Shown: in pieces, positions 1 to 7,383 of the stretch
Layout of the letters: every line of letters starts with the position of its first letter
How positions within the stretch are numbered: the stretch's first letter is position 1
Source of the DNA: Gemmatimonadaceae bacterium
Lineage (GTDB): Bacteria > Gemmatimonadota > Gemmatimonadetes > Gemmatimonadales > Gemmatimonadaceae
Assembly: GCA_025357975.1 (NCBI GenBank)
Contig: JANYKY010000139.1
Location: 1-8,041 of the forward strand
DNA length: 8,041 nucleotides
Direction: 5' to 3'
Made by a program: the position numbers and the translations under genes
Notes under the pieces: model-generated
Database searches by the model: none
Told to the model about the DNA's origin: nothing
The model's input: only the letters and a program-made list of their open reading frames with translations

Positions 1-1
1 C

Positions 2-649
2 CAAGCTTTGGAATCAGAACTTGGAGAGCTCGTTCCGTACGCGTTTCACCGCGAGTTTGGGTACCTGACCGCTTGCCCGACGAACGCCGGGACGGGACTT
101 CGTGCGTCGGTCTTGATCCATCTGCCGGGCCTCGTGCTGACCAAGGAAATCGCCAAGGTGCTCGCCGGGCTGCAGCAGGTTGGCCTCACGTATCGCGGCC
201 TTTACGGTGAAGGAAGCGAAGTAGTCGGCAATTTTTTCCAGATATCAAACCAGACGACGCTCGGTCGAAGCGAGCCAGAGCTTCTGGAATATCTGACGAG
301 AGTCGTGAAGCACGTCATCGAGCGCGAAGAAGAAGCAAGAAAAGTATTGCTTCGGGACGCTGGATATATTATCGAAGACAAGCTCTGGCGCGCATATGGA
401 ACTCTGCGGTACGCACGCAGCCTCACGTTCGACGAGGTGATGAGCTACCTGAGCAGCGTCAGACTGGCGGTCGGCCTGAAACTGATTCCCGATCTCAGTG
501 TATATACCCTCAACAAGCTCCTGATATTCAGTCAGTCGGCTCACCTGGCGCATGCCGAGGGACGAGAACTGACGACGAGCGAAGCGAATCTTGCGCGCGC
601 GAAGTACGTGCGACGAGTTCTCGCTGATGATACGGGGTCTACGCGATGA
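2..649 (+). CDS. mcsB: Protein-arginine kinase McsB, C-terminal part (5' end cut by window edge)
   Basis: McsB phosphorylates arginine side chains on cytosolic proteins, marking them for ClpC-ClpP degradation; it belongs to the phosphagen-kinase fold family. The reading frame is open to the left edge, so the TTG at position 8 is an internal codon and not the start; about 215 codons of a family usually near 350 residues are present. Counting from that TTG, visible family blocks are LTACPTNAGTG at residues 20-30 (active-site Cys at 23), GLRASV then HLPGLVLT, and the nucleotide-site loop RGLYGEGSE at 63-71 followed by VGNFFQISNQ. The C-terminal helical domain follows from about residue 110. The region that aligns with the RDxxRA allosteric phosphoarginine motif of Bacillus subtilis McsB reads ANLARA here (193-198). 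The stop TGA overlaps the clpC ATG, implying translational coupling. Family assignment is firm; whether kinase activity is regulated normally is unknown. Confidence 0.95.
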   Translation, partial: QALESELGELVPYAFHREFGYLTACPTNAGTGLRASVLIHLPGLVLTKEIAKVLAGLQQVGLTYRGLYGEGSEVVGNFFQISNQTTLGRSEPELLEYLTRVVKHVIEREEEARKVLLRDAGYIIEDKLWRAYGTLRYARSLTFDEVMSYLSSVRLAVGLKLIPDLSVYTLNKLLIFSQSAHLAHAEGRELTTSEANLARAKYVRRVLADDTGSTR

Positions 650-3144
650 ACGGCTACAATTTCACTGAGCGTGTTCGGAAGGTTCTCGCGATGGCGAGAG
701 AAGAGGCCGAAAGGCTTCGCCACGAATACGTGGGTACCGAGCACATTCTGCTCGGCCTGATCCGCGAGGGCGAGGGCGTCGCCGCTGCGGTCCTCCAGAA
801 CCTGAGCATCGACCTCGACGAGATACAGCAGAAAATCGAGGACACGGTGAAGAAGGGCAAAGCGGCCGCCGCCACCGGTCCGGATTTGCCGTACACGTCA
901 CGCGCCAAGAAAGTCCTCGAGCTCGCAATGGCCGAGGCGCGCGACCTGACTCACAATTACGTTGGAACCGAGCACCTTCTCCTCGGGCTTCTACGTGAAG
1001 AGAAGGGCATTGCTGCGCAGGTATTGACCGACGCCGGCATCAACCTCGATGCCGCACGCGCGGAAACCCTGCGCTTGCTCGGCACCGACGTCAGCCAGGC
1101 TGGAACTCCGGCCGCGCCGGCTGGCACTCCGACCGGGTTGCCAGGATCGACTGCAAAGGGTGAAAAGAAATCGAAGACGCCTGCGCTCGATCATTTCTGC
1201 CGGGATCTCACCCAGCTGGCGGGCGAAGGGCAGCTCGATCCGACAATCGGACGCGCGAAGGAAATCGAGCGCGTCATGGAAATCCTCACGCGTCGCAAGA
1301 AAAACAATCCCGTTCTCATCGGAGAGCCTGGTGTAGGCAAGACGGCGATTGTCGAAGGTCTCGCTCAGCTCATCGCTAACGGCGAGTGCCCTGACAGTCT
1401 CCGCGAACACCGCGTCCTCTCGCTGGACATGGCCGCGGTAATCGCAGGCACAAAGTATCGCGGTCAGTTCGAGGAGCGGCTCAAGGCCGTCATGAACGAG
1501 ATTGCGCAGAACAAGAACATCATTCTCTTCATCGACGAGCTGCACACACTCGTTGGTGCCGGAGCCGCCGAAGGTGCAATCGACGCGAGCAACATGCTCA
1601 AGCCTGCTCTCGCGCGTGGCGAGCTTCAGTGCGTCGGTGCTTCGACGCTGAACGAGTACAGAAAATACATCGAGAAAGATGGGGCTCTCGAGCGACGCTT
1701 TCAGACCGTCATTGTCGAGCCGCCTTCAGTCGATGAGACAGTCGAGATCCTCAAAGGCCTTCGGGTTAAATACGAAGATCACCACAAGGTCACGATTCCC
1801 GATACCACTCTGTTTGCCGCGGCGAAAATGTCGGAGAGGTATATCACCGACAGGTTCCTGCCGGACAAGGCAATCGACGTGATCGATGAAGCTGGTGCGC
1901 GCGCACGGTTGGCGACGCAGGCTCCGCCGCCTGAAGTCACGGCGCTCAAGCTTCAGCTCGAGGGTGTGAACACTGAGAAGGAAGCTGCGGTTCGCGATCA
2001 GAATTTCGAGCGTGCTGCATCACTGCGTGACAAAGAGCGCGAGCTGCAGGGCGAGATCAGGCGGAAGCAGGAAGACTGGGAGAAGCACCGCCAGTCTCAT
2101 CGGCCTGTACTTGGCGAGGAAGAAGTTTCGTTCATCGTCAGCCGGTGGACCGGTATTCCGGTGATGCGTTTGCAGGAAGCCGAGACTGCACGGCTCCTTC
2201 GGATGGAAGAAGAGCTGCACGCATCAGTCGTAGCACAGGAGGAAGCGATCAAAGCGTTGTCACGCTCCATTCGCCGCAGTCGTGCGGGCCTCAAAGATCC
2301 GAACCGGCCAATCGGCTCATTCATCTTTTCAGGCCCGACAGGTGTCGGAAAGACGGAACTGGCGCGGGCGCTCGCGAAATTCCTTTTCGCGGATCCGTCA
2401 GCGCTCATTCGCGTGGACATGAGCGAGTACATGGAGAAGTTCTCCGTTTCACGTCTCATCGGCGCTCCTCCGGGATACGTCGGGTACGAGGATTCAGGAA
2501 CGCTTACGAAGGCAGTTCGCCGCAAGCCGTACAGCGTCGTCCTGCTGGACGAAATCGAGAAGGCACATCCGGATGTCTTCAACATTCTGCTGCAGGTTCT
2601 CGATGAGGGTCACCTCACCGACAACTACGGCCGGGTGATCGACTTCAAGAATACTGTTGTCATCATGACGTCGAATGTTGGGGCGCGAGACATTACGAAG
2701 GGTCGGTCGATGGGCTTCGCTTCGCCCGATGGCAAGAATGCCTTTGAGCGCATCGCCGAGAAGGTGAAGGAAGAAATGGCGCACGTGTTTAATCCCGAAT
2801 TCCTGAACCGTCTGGATGACGTCATCGTGTTCCATCCGCTCTCGGAAGAGCACATCGGCGAGATCGTTGGCATCCTGTTGAAGGAAGTGCAGAAACGCCT
2901 TGTGGACGAGGAGCTGACGTTGAAGTTGACGCCAGAAGGCAAGACGTTCCTCGTGAAGCACGGGTACGACGAGAAGTTCGGCGCGCGTCCTCTCAAGCGC
3001 GCGATCCAGAAGTACATCGAAGATCCGCTTTCGGAAAAAATCCTTCTCGGCGAATTCGCCAAGGGCGATGAAATCGAGGTCGATGTCGGGCCCGAAAACG
3101 ACAAGCTGGACTTCCGCGTGCTGACCAGCACTACCAAGGCCTAG
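646..3144 (+). CDS. clpC: ClpC, AAA+ unfoldase subunit of the ClpCP protease
   Basis: ClpC is a hexameric ATP-driven unfoldase that delivers substrates to the ClpP peptidase in the cytosol. The 832 residues match full-length ClpC. Order: double Clp-N repeat (about 1-145) with paired GTEH motifs; Pro/Gly-rich linker (about 150-178); AAA-1 with Walker A GEPGVGKT (226-233), pore loop GTKYRG (268-273), Walker B ILFIDE (293-298) and arginine finger region ALERRF (347-352); a UVR-type middle domain (about 435-472); AAA-2 with Walker A GPTGVGKT (563-570), pore loop GYVGY (610-614), Walker B VVLLDE (631-636) and sensor-2 GARPLKR (779-785). The single short middle domain and an MGF tripeptide (689-691) at the ClpP-docking loop position argue for ClpC over the disaggregase ClpB. 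Thr7, Glu32 and Glu109 align with the phosphoarginine-binding residues of B. subtilis ClpC. The ATG overlaps the mcsB stop; a hairpin terminator follows the TAG. No frameshift or missing catalytic residue seen. Confidence 0.98.
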   Translation: MNGYNFTERVRKVLAMAREEAERLRHEYVGTEHILLGLIREGEGVAAAVLQNLSIDLDEIQQKIEDTVKKGKAAAATGPDLPYTSRAKKVLELAMAEARDLTHNYVGTEHLLLGLLREEKGIAAQVLTDAGINLDAARAETLRLLGTDVSQAGTPAAPAGTPTGLPGSTAKGEKKSKTPALDHFCRDLTQLAGEGQLDPTIGRAKEIERVMEILTRRKKNNPVLIGEPGVGKTAIVEGLAQLIANGECPDSLREHRVLSLDMAAVIAGTKYRGQFEERLKAVMNEIAQNKNIILFIDELHTLVGAGAAEGAIDASNMLKPALARGELQCVGASTLNEYRKYIEKDGALERRFQTVIVEPPSVDETVEILKGLRVKYEDHHKVTIPDTTLFAAAKMSERYITDRFLPDKAIDVIDEAGARARLATQAPPPEVTALKLQLEGVNTEKEAAVRDQNFERAASLRDKERELQGEIRRKQEDWEKHRQSHRPVLGEEEVSFIVSRWTGIPVMRLQEAETARLLRMEEELHASVVAQEEAIKALSRSIRRSRAGLKDPNRPIGSFIFSGPTGVGKTELARALAKFLFADPSALIRVDMSEYMEKFSVSRLIGAPPGYVGYEDSGTLTKAVRRKPYSVVLLDEIEKAHPDVFNILLQVLDEGHLTDNYGRVIDFKNTVVIMTSNVGARDITKGRSMGFASPDGKNAFERIAEKVKEEMAHVFNPEFLNRLDDVIVFHPLSEEHIGEIVGILLKEVQKRLVDEELTLKLTPEGKTFLVKHGYDEKFGARPLKRAIQKYIEDPLSEKILLGEFAKGDEIEVDVGPENDKLDFRVLTSTTKA

Positions 3145-3163
3145 TCAGCTTTCCGGATGGCGG

Positions 3164-3219
3164 CGGGGCCGCGAAAGCGTTGCAATAAAGCAACGTCTTT
3201 TGCGGCCCCGTTGTCTAAT
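3164..3219 (+). terminator. Rho-independent terminator after clpC
   Basis: An inverted repeat lies 19 bases after the clpC stop. Arm 3164-3183 pairs with 3190-3210 to give about 20 base pairs, with one G-T wobble (3173/3201) and one bulged T (3196), closing a six-base loop AATAAA (3184-3189). The base of the stem is GC-rich (CGGGGCCGC against GCGGCCCCG) and is followed by a moderately T-rich tail, TTGTCTAATT. The stem is longer and the tail less uniform than a textbook terminator, but position and strength fit the end of the mcsB-clpC transcript. It separates that unit from bamA. Confidence 0.8.
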
Positions 3220-3237
3220 TGTAGACCCACCGGAAGA

Positions 3238-3273
3238 AGGACCCTCTCACACTCATTCGTGTATATTCCAGCA
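3238..3273 (+). promoter_or_regulatory. Possible promoter for the bamA-ompH-lpxD-lpxC unit
   Basis: Between the terminator and the bamA ATG lies a -10-like hexamer TATATT (3262-3267), preceded directly by TG. The best -35 candidate at 18-base spacing, AGGACC (3238-3243), matches only the GAC core of TTGACA, so this side is weak. A start site six or seven bases after the hexamer would fall at or next to the bamA ATG. A promoter somewhere in 3211-3273 is expected because the preceding transcript appears to terminate; this exact placement is inference. Confidence 0.3.
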
Positions 3274-5700
3274 ATGCAAAAGTATGTAGTATCCCTGCTG
3301 GCCATTATGGCAGCCGGGTCATCGGCCGTTGCGCAGGACACCAGTACACCAGGCGCATGTACGACACCGGATACGGTTGTCGTCGCGGGTAATTCTCGTG
3401 TCACCGACGCCACTATCAGAGCCGGCGCGGGATTGCCAGCGCACACCACGCTGAACTTTCGTGACGTTCAGCGGGCGATCAAGGCATTGTTTGGCACCGG
3501 CCAATTCGAAGACGTTCAGGTCGTGTGCGCTGTACCTCCCGCGGCCCGCCGTACCACACTGAGTATCGTGGTCCGGGAGCGTCCGCTCGTATCCGCCGTA
3601 AGCGTCACTGGCCCGCAACGCGTTTCGCCGAAAGACGTCAAAGACAGACTTACGCTTTCCGTTGGAAAGCCCCTGGATCCTTCAGCGGTTGCGCTCGCCG
3701 TCGCGCGCGCTGATTCGCTTTATGAGGCCAAAGGTTATTACCTCGCGCGGGTTCACGTGGACACGCTCAAGGATAACGGAAAGGTGAAGATCGCTTTCAC
3801 TGTCGAGGAGGGCAGAAGGCTCGCCATCTCCGGCCTCAAGGTGCACGGAAACAAGCATGTAGCAGCTGAAGACATTGCAGCGGCAATGACGTCGAAGCCC
3901 GAAGGTTTCTACTGGTTTCGCAAGGGAGAGTTCGACGATTCCAAGTATGCGACCGATCTGCAGCAGAACATCCCCCAGCTCTACGAGAGCCGCGGCTACA
4001 TCGACTTCCGTCTCCTGAACGACTCGTTGATCATCGATCGCGCGGCTGGTAAGGCTGTCATCGACCTGACCGTCAGTGAAGGGCCGCGATACCGGATTGG
4101 ATCGTTCGAGGTGCTCGGTAACAAGCGCTTCTCAACGGGCGAGGTCCAGCAGTACTACCCGTTTGCAAACGAAGCTACTACCCTCTCGCAGCGTGCTGTC
4201 GGGGTTGTCAGGAGGTCATACAAGAATCCGGCGAACACCTTCGATCAGACGAAGTGGGATTCCGGTGAAGAAAAGCTTCGTGACGCTTATAACGATGAGG
4301 GCTACATCTATGCTCGAATTCGGCCAGTAGTTGAGCGCCAACCCGGTACCGATTCGGTCCGCGTCGTCAACCTTCGCTGGGAAGTCGATGAAGGCAGTCC
4401 CGCGATCGTGAACAGAATCGACATCGAAGGGAATGACTTCACCTACGACTCATGCATTCGCGAGCAGGTGGTGCTCGCGCCGGGCCAGGTGTTCAATCGC
4501 AATTACCTGCTCCGAAGCTACCAGAATATCTCTAACCTGAATTTCTTCGACTCGCCGCTTCCGGCCCCGGATACGCGGCCGGTCGGAGATCAGGGTGACG
4601 TCGACATCGTTTTCCACGTCAAGGAAAAACGTACCGGCAACGTGAACTTCGGCGCGTCGACCGGACAGGGAACCGGCATTGGCGGATTCGTTGGCCTTGA
4701 CCAGCCAAATCTCCTCGGCCGCTGCAAGCGCGCCCAGGTACAGTATCAGTTCGGTAAGTACATCAATGATTTCAACATGACGTACACCGATCCAAACATC
4801 AATCAGACTCGTATATCGGGCGCGGTCACGGCTTATCACACGCAGTCCCGCTACACCATCGCCGACCTTGGACAGTCCGTCCGAACCGGTGCACAGCTTC
4901 AGGTTGGAATTCCCGTTCCGAATTCACTATACAGCCGACTGCTCTTTTCGTATGGTGCAGAGGGCGTGAAGTACGGTGGAACAGGATTGTTGAGCACAAT
5001 CGCCAATCAGTGCAGAAATTGTTTCAGGTCGACAGTCGGCTTCACCGCGTCGCACGATACGAGGCTTGGACTGCCCTTTCCGGCTGAGGGTGGATCGCAG
5101 ACATTAGTCGCCGAGTTCAACGGCGGCCCGCTTGGTGGAACAGCGAAGTTCCAGAAGTACACGACTGAGCTGAAGGCCTACGCTCCGATCGGCGGAATCG
5201 GTGTCGCATCACTCGGGGCTTCGCCGATGACGTTCGTGCTTGGAATGACTGCGAAAGCGGGCGCGGTGTTCGGTGATCCCGGCCCGTTCTTCTACAGCCA
5301 ATCGTTCGCCCTCGGCGGTACGCAGTATGGTGAACAGTTGCGCGGGTACGAAGAGTTTTCGATCACTCCTTCCGGCTTCAATGCAAATGCCGATGGAAGC
5401 AATAGCAGTGTTTCGCGACAGTCATTCGGTAATGCATTTTTTACCGGCACCGGAGAATTCGGTCTTCGTGTGAACTCGTCGTTGTATCTGGATACCTTCT
5501 TCGAAGGTGGTAATGTGTGGAATTCGCCGAGGGAGTTCGATCCCACTCGTCTGTTCCGTTCCTTTGGGTTTGGAGCCGCTATTGTGAGCCCGCTGGGCCC
5601 GATCGGCATCGACCTGGGATATGGATTGGATCGCCTGGACCTTGCCGGTAATCCGGCGCCAGGCTGGAAGCTGCATTTCAAACTTGGACAGTTCTTCTAA
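3274..5700 (+). CDS. bamA: BamA, outer-membrane protein assembly factor (Omp85 family)
   Basis: BamA is the core of the BAM complex, which folds and inserts beta-barrel proteins into the outer membrane. The predicted 808-residue product matches the usual length of about 800. It starts with a signal peptide (hydrophobic SLLAIMAAG, likely cleavage after AVA at 20). Five POTRA repeats follow at about 34-102, 104-180, 183-270, 273-374 and 377-452, several showing the recurring G-N-(K/S/D) turn (for example VHGNK, VLGNK, IEGND) and a closing acidic strand. The barrel covers about 455-808, with the conserved loop-6 motif LRGYEE (689-694) and a C-terminal strand ending in Phe, as BAM substrates do. 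The frame is open further upstream to an ATG at 3157, but that extension runs through the clpC terminator and would bury the signal peptide, so 3274 is preferred. No good Shine-Dalgarno sequence lies just upstream. Unusual: a CRNC motif (580-583) in the barrel. Confidence 0.97.
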   Translation: MQKYVVSLLAIMAAGSSAVAQDTSTPGACTTPDTVVVAGNSRVTDATIRAGAGLPAHTTLNFRDVQRAIKALFGTGQFEDVQVVCAVPPAARRTTLSIVVRERPLVSAVSVTGPQRVSPKDVKDRLTLSVGKPLDPSAVALAVARADSLYEAKGYYLARVHVDTLKDNGKVKIAFTVEEGRRLAISGLKVHGNKHVAAEDIAAAMTSKPEGFYWFRKGEFDDSKYATDLQQNIPQLYESRGYIDFRLLNDSLIIDRAAGKAVIDLTVSEGPRYRIGSFEVLGNKRFSTGEVQQYYPFANEATTLSQRAVGVVRRSYKNPANTFDQTKWDSGEEKLRDAYNDEGYIYARIRPVVERQPGTDSVRVVNLRWEVDEGSPAIVNRIDIEGNDFTYDSCIREQVVLAPGQVFNRNYLLRSYQNISNLNFFDSPLPAPDTRPVGDQGDVDIVFHVKEKRTGNVNFGASTGQGTGIGGFVGLDQPNLLGRCKRAQVQYQFGKYINDFNMTYTDPNINQTRISGAVTAYHTQSRYTIADLGQSVRTGAQLQVGIPVPNSLYSRLLFSYGAEGVKYGGTGLLSTIANQCRNCFRSTVGFTASHDTRLGLPFPAEGGSQTLVAEFNGGPLGGTAKFQKYTTELKAYAPIGGIGVASLGASPMTFVLGMTAKAGAVFGDPGPFFYSQSFALGGTQYGEQLRGYEEFSITPSGFNANADGSNSSVSRQSFGNAFFTGTGEFGLRVNSSLYLDTFFEGGNVWNSPREFDPTRLFRSFGFGAAIVSPLGPIGIDLGYGLDRLDLAGNPAPGWKLHFKLGQFF

Positions 5701-5713
5701 CACCGGAGTATTT

Positions 5714-6316
5714 ATGCGTGGATTGATTCGTGCGGCGTCGCTCGCACTCATTGCAGGTGCAGCAACGGCCTCCTCGGCATCCGCCCAGGCAGTACCGAAG
5801 TTCGGTTTCATCAACTCGGCTGCGATTCTTGCCGAAGCACCCGGCCGCGTCGAGGCCGAAAACCAGTTCAAGGCTGAAGTCGCCGCGTACCAGGCGCAGC
5901 TTCAGCGAATGAGCGATTCGCTTCAAACCATGGAAGCAACGTTCGACAAGCAGGCTGCCGGGCTCGACAGCTCGACACGCGCTTCTCGCGCGAAGGTGAT
6001 TCAGACACGGGAAGCCGATTATCAGGGACGCGCCCGCAACCTCGATCAACAGATGCAGAGCAGGCAAGCTGAGCTCATTCGTCCGCTGATGGATAATCTC
6101 CAGAAAGTCATCGAGCAGGTGCGCGCACGGGACGGATATTCGATGATTTTCGACGTCGCATCGCAGACGAGCGTAATTGTTGCGGCCGACAAGAATCTCG
6201 ACATTACCGCAAAGGTCATGGCGATCGTCAAGGCAGGCGCGAAACCGGCTCCCGCCGCACCATTGGGGTCGACTCTCACTCCCAGACCAAGCGGAATCTC
6301 AGCGCCGAAGCATTGA
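5714..6316 (+). CDS. OmpH/Skp-family periplasmic chaperone
   Basis: Skp/OmpH proteins are trimeric periplasmic chaperones that hold unfolded outer-membrane proteins on their way to BAM. The 200-residue product has a signal peptide ([17 protein letters not shown], likely cleavage after ASA at 24), then the family's first strand [16 protein letters not shown] (29-44), a long charged and Gln-rich helical region (about 45-138) that would form the coiled-coil tentacles, and the closing strands with [17 protein letters not shown] and a final [12 protein letters not shown] helix (161-172). A Pro/Ala-rich tail (about 176-200) goes beyond the core fold. The start is fixed by GGAG (5705-5708) five bases before the ATG; an in-frame ATG at 5621 lies inside bamA and is rejected. 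It sits 13 bases after bamA and overlaps lpxD by four bases, the usual gene neighbourhood for skp. Sequence identity to E. coli Skp is low, so no symbol is given. Confidence 0.92.
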   Translation: MRGLIRAASLALIAGAATASSASAQAVPKFGFINSAAILAEAPGRVEAENQFKAEVAAYQAQLQRMSDSLQTMEATFDKQAAGLDSSTRASRAKVIQTREADYQGRARNLDQQMQSRQAELIRPLMDNLQKVIEQVRARDGYSMIFDVASQTSVIVAADKNLDITAKVMAIVKAGAKPAPAAPLGSTLTPRPSGISAPKH

Positions 6317-7383
6317 CAGCTGATCAGCCCGATTCGGTGTCTCCCGGCGGTGAGCGTGCTTGCACTCTCACCGCTCTTGGCATTGCGGGACTATCGGGCG
6401 GAGAACTTCACGGCGATGCTGCTACAGTAGTCGATAGCGTTGCTCCTCTGGAGCGCGCGAAAGCGAATCAACTGAGTTTTCTCGCCGATCGCAGATATGC
6501 GGAAGATTTCGCTGCCAGTACGGCCGGAATTGTTCTGGTCACTCCTGAGCTGGCTGATCTGCCAGGTAACCCCACTTGCCGGATTATCGTCGCGAAGCCG
6601 ATGGAATCCATGCTCGCGATACTTCCCAGGCTCTACGTCGCCGAGCCGGCGGTACCCGCCATCCATCGATACGCGGTAATCGGAACGGGGGCGAGAATTG
6701 GGTCGCGCGTTTCTATCGGCGAGTTCGTCGTTATCGGACAAGACGCGGTGATTGGCGATGACGTGGCTATCGGCGCGCACTCAGTAATTGGCGTGGGCGT
6801 GAAGATCGGCAATGGCTCGCGGCTTTTTCCGCAAGTCACTGTTTATGCGGGCGGAGAAATCGGCGAGCGCGTGGTACTTCACTCGGGCGTCAGAATCGCT
6901 TCGGACGGATTCGGTTACGTCTACGACGCAGGCAGCCACCGTAAAATTCCGCACGTTGGCCGCTGCATCATTGGCGATGATGTGGAGATCGGGGCCAACA
7001 CGACGATCGATCGTGGGAGTATCGATGACACCGTGATCGGCGCCGGTACCAAGATCGATAACCTTGTTCAGGTAGGCCATAACGTTCGCATTGGCCGCCT
7101 CTGCCTGATAATGGCACAGGTCGGCATCTCTGGCTCCGCCCGCATCGGGGATGGATGCATTCTCGCGGGACAAGCGGGCCTTGGCGGCCACATCAATGTG
7201 GGGAAGGGTGCTCGCATTGCCGGACAATCCGGAGTGTTCGGAGATGTACCGGCGGGTGAGTCATGGTCCGGTTATCCTGCACGGCCCCACCGTGAATCGT
7301 TGCGTGCAACCGGAGCCTTGTTCAAGATTGCGCGAATGTTGAGGAGACTGGAAAAACTCGTCGACGAACGAGAAGCAAAGTGA
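6313..7383 (+). CDS. lpxD: UDP-3-O-acylglucosamine N-acyltransferase LpxD
   Basis: LpxD transfers a 3-hydroxyacyl chain from acyl carrier protein to the amine of UDP-3-O-acylglucosamine, the third step of lipid A synthesis, in the cytoplasm. The 356-residue product has the N-terminal uridine-binding domain (about 18-105; [23 protein letters not shown]), then a left-handed beta-helix of hexapeptide repeats (about 118-310; for example [16 protein letters not shown]), including the family signature SDGFGY (197-202) and the catalytic His in QVGHNVRIG (His256 by alignment to His239 of E. coli LpxD). A C-terminal helix (about 328-356) closes the fold. The start is TTG, its last two bases shared with the ompH stop (TTGA); GTG at 6337 is an alternative that would keep the whole domain. 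No ATG lies in frame nearby. The stop overlaps the lpxC GTG. Trimer formation is expected from the family. Confidence 0.95.
   Translation: MTADQPDSVSPGGERACTLTALGIAGLSGGELHGDAATVVDSVAPLERAKANQLSFLADRRYAEDFAASTAGIVLVTPELADLPGNPTCRIIVAKPMESMLAILPRLYVAEPAVPAIHRYAVIGTGARIGSRVSIGEFVVIGQDAVIGDDVAIGAHSVIGVGVKIGNGSRLFPQVTVYAGGEIGERVVLHSGVRIASDGFGYVYDAGSHRKIPHVGRCIIGDDVEIGANTTIDRGSIDDTVIGAGTKIDNLVQVGHNVRIGRLCLIMAQVGISGSARIGDGCILAGQAGLGGHINVGKGARIAGQSGVFGDVPAGESWSGYPARPHRESLRATGALFKIARMLRRLEKLVDEREAK

Noticed and set aside
1099..1134. Short repeat in the ClpC linker (AGTP twice, separated by three residues)
   Set aside because: A low-complexity Pro/Ala/Gly linker between the N-domain and AAA-1 is normal in ClpC; two copies are not a meaningful repeat array.
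991..1545. Long antisense frame (184 codons) opposite clpC
   Set aside because: It lies fully within a strongly conserved ClpC coding region; the translation resembles no family I know and reflects codon-position GC bias.
2097..2606. Overlapping frames on both strands inside clpC AAA-2
   Set aside because: Both are low-complexity shadow translations over invariant Walker A and B sequence; no independent evidence of coding.
2625..3137. Antisense frame of 170 codons opposite the clpC 3' end
   Set aside because: Ser/Arg/Pro-rich shadow translation with no domain, no start signals, and full overlap with the ClpC AAA-2 region.
5621..5713. N-terminal extension of the OmpH/Skp gene to ATG 5621
   Set aside because: It would lie inside the bamA barrel sequence and place the signal peptide internally; the ATG at 5714 has a well-placed GGAG.
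6661..7230. Recurrent ATCGG/ATTGG-type units along lpxD
   Set aside because: They encode the hexapeptide repeats of the LpxD beta-helix and are not a DNA-level repeat or CRISPR.
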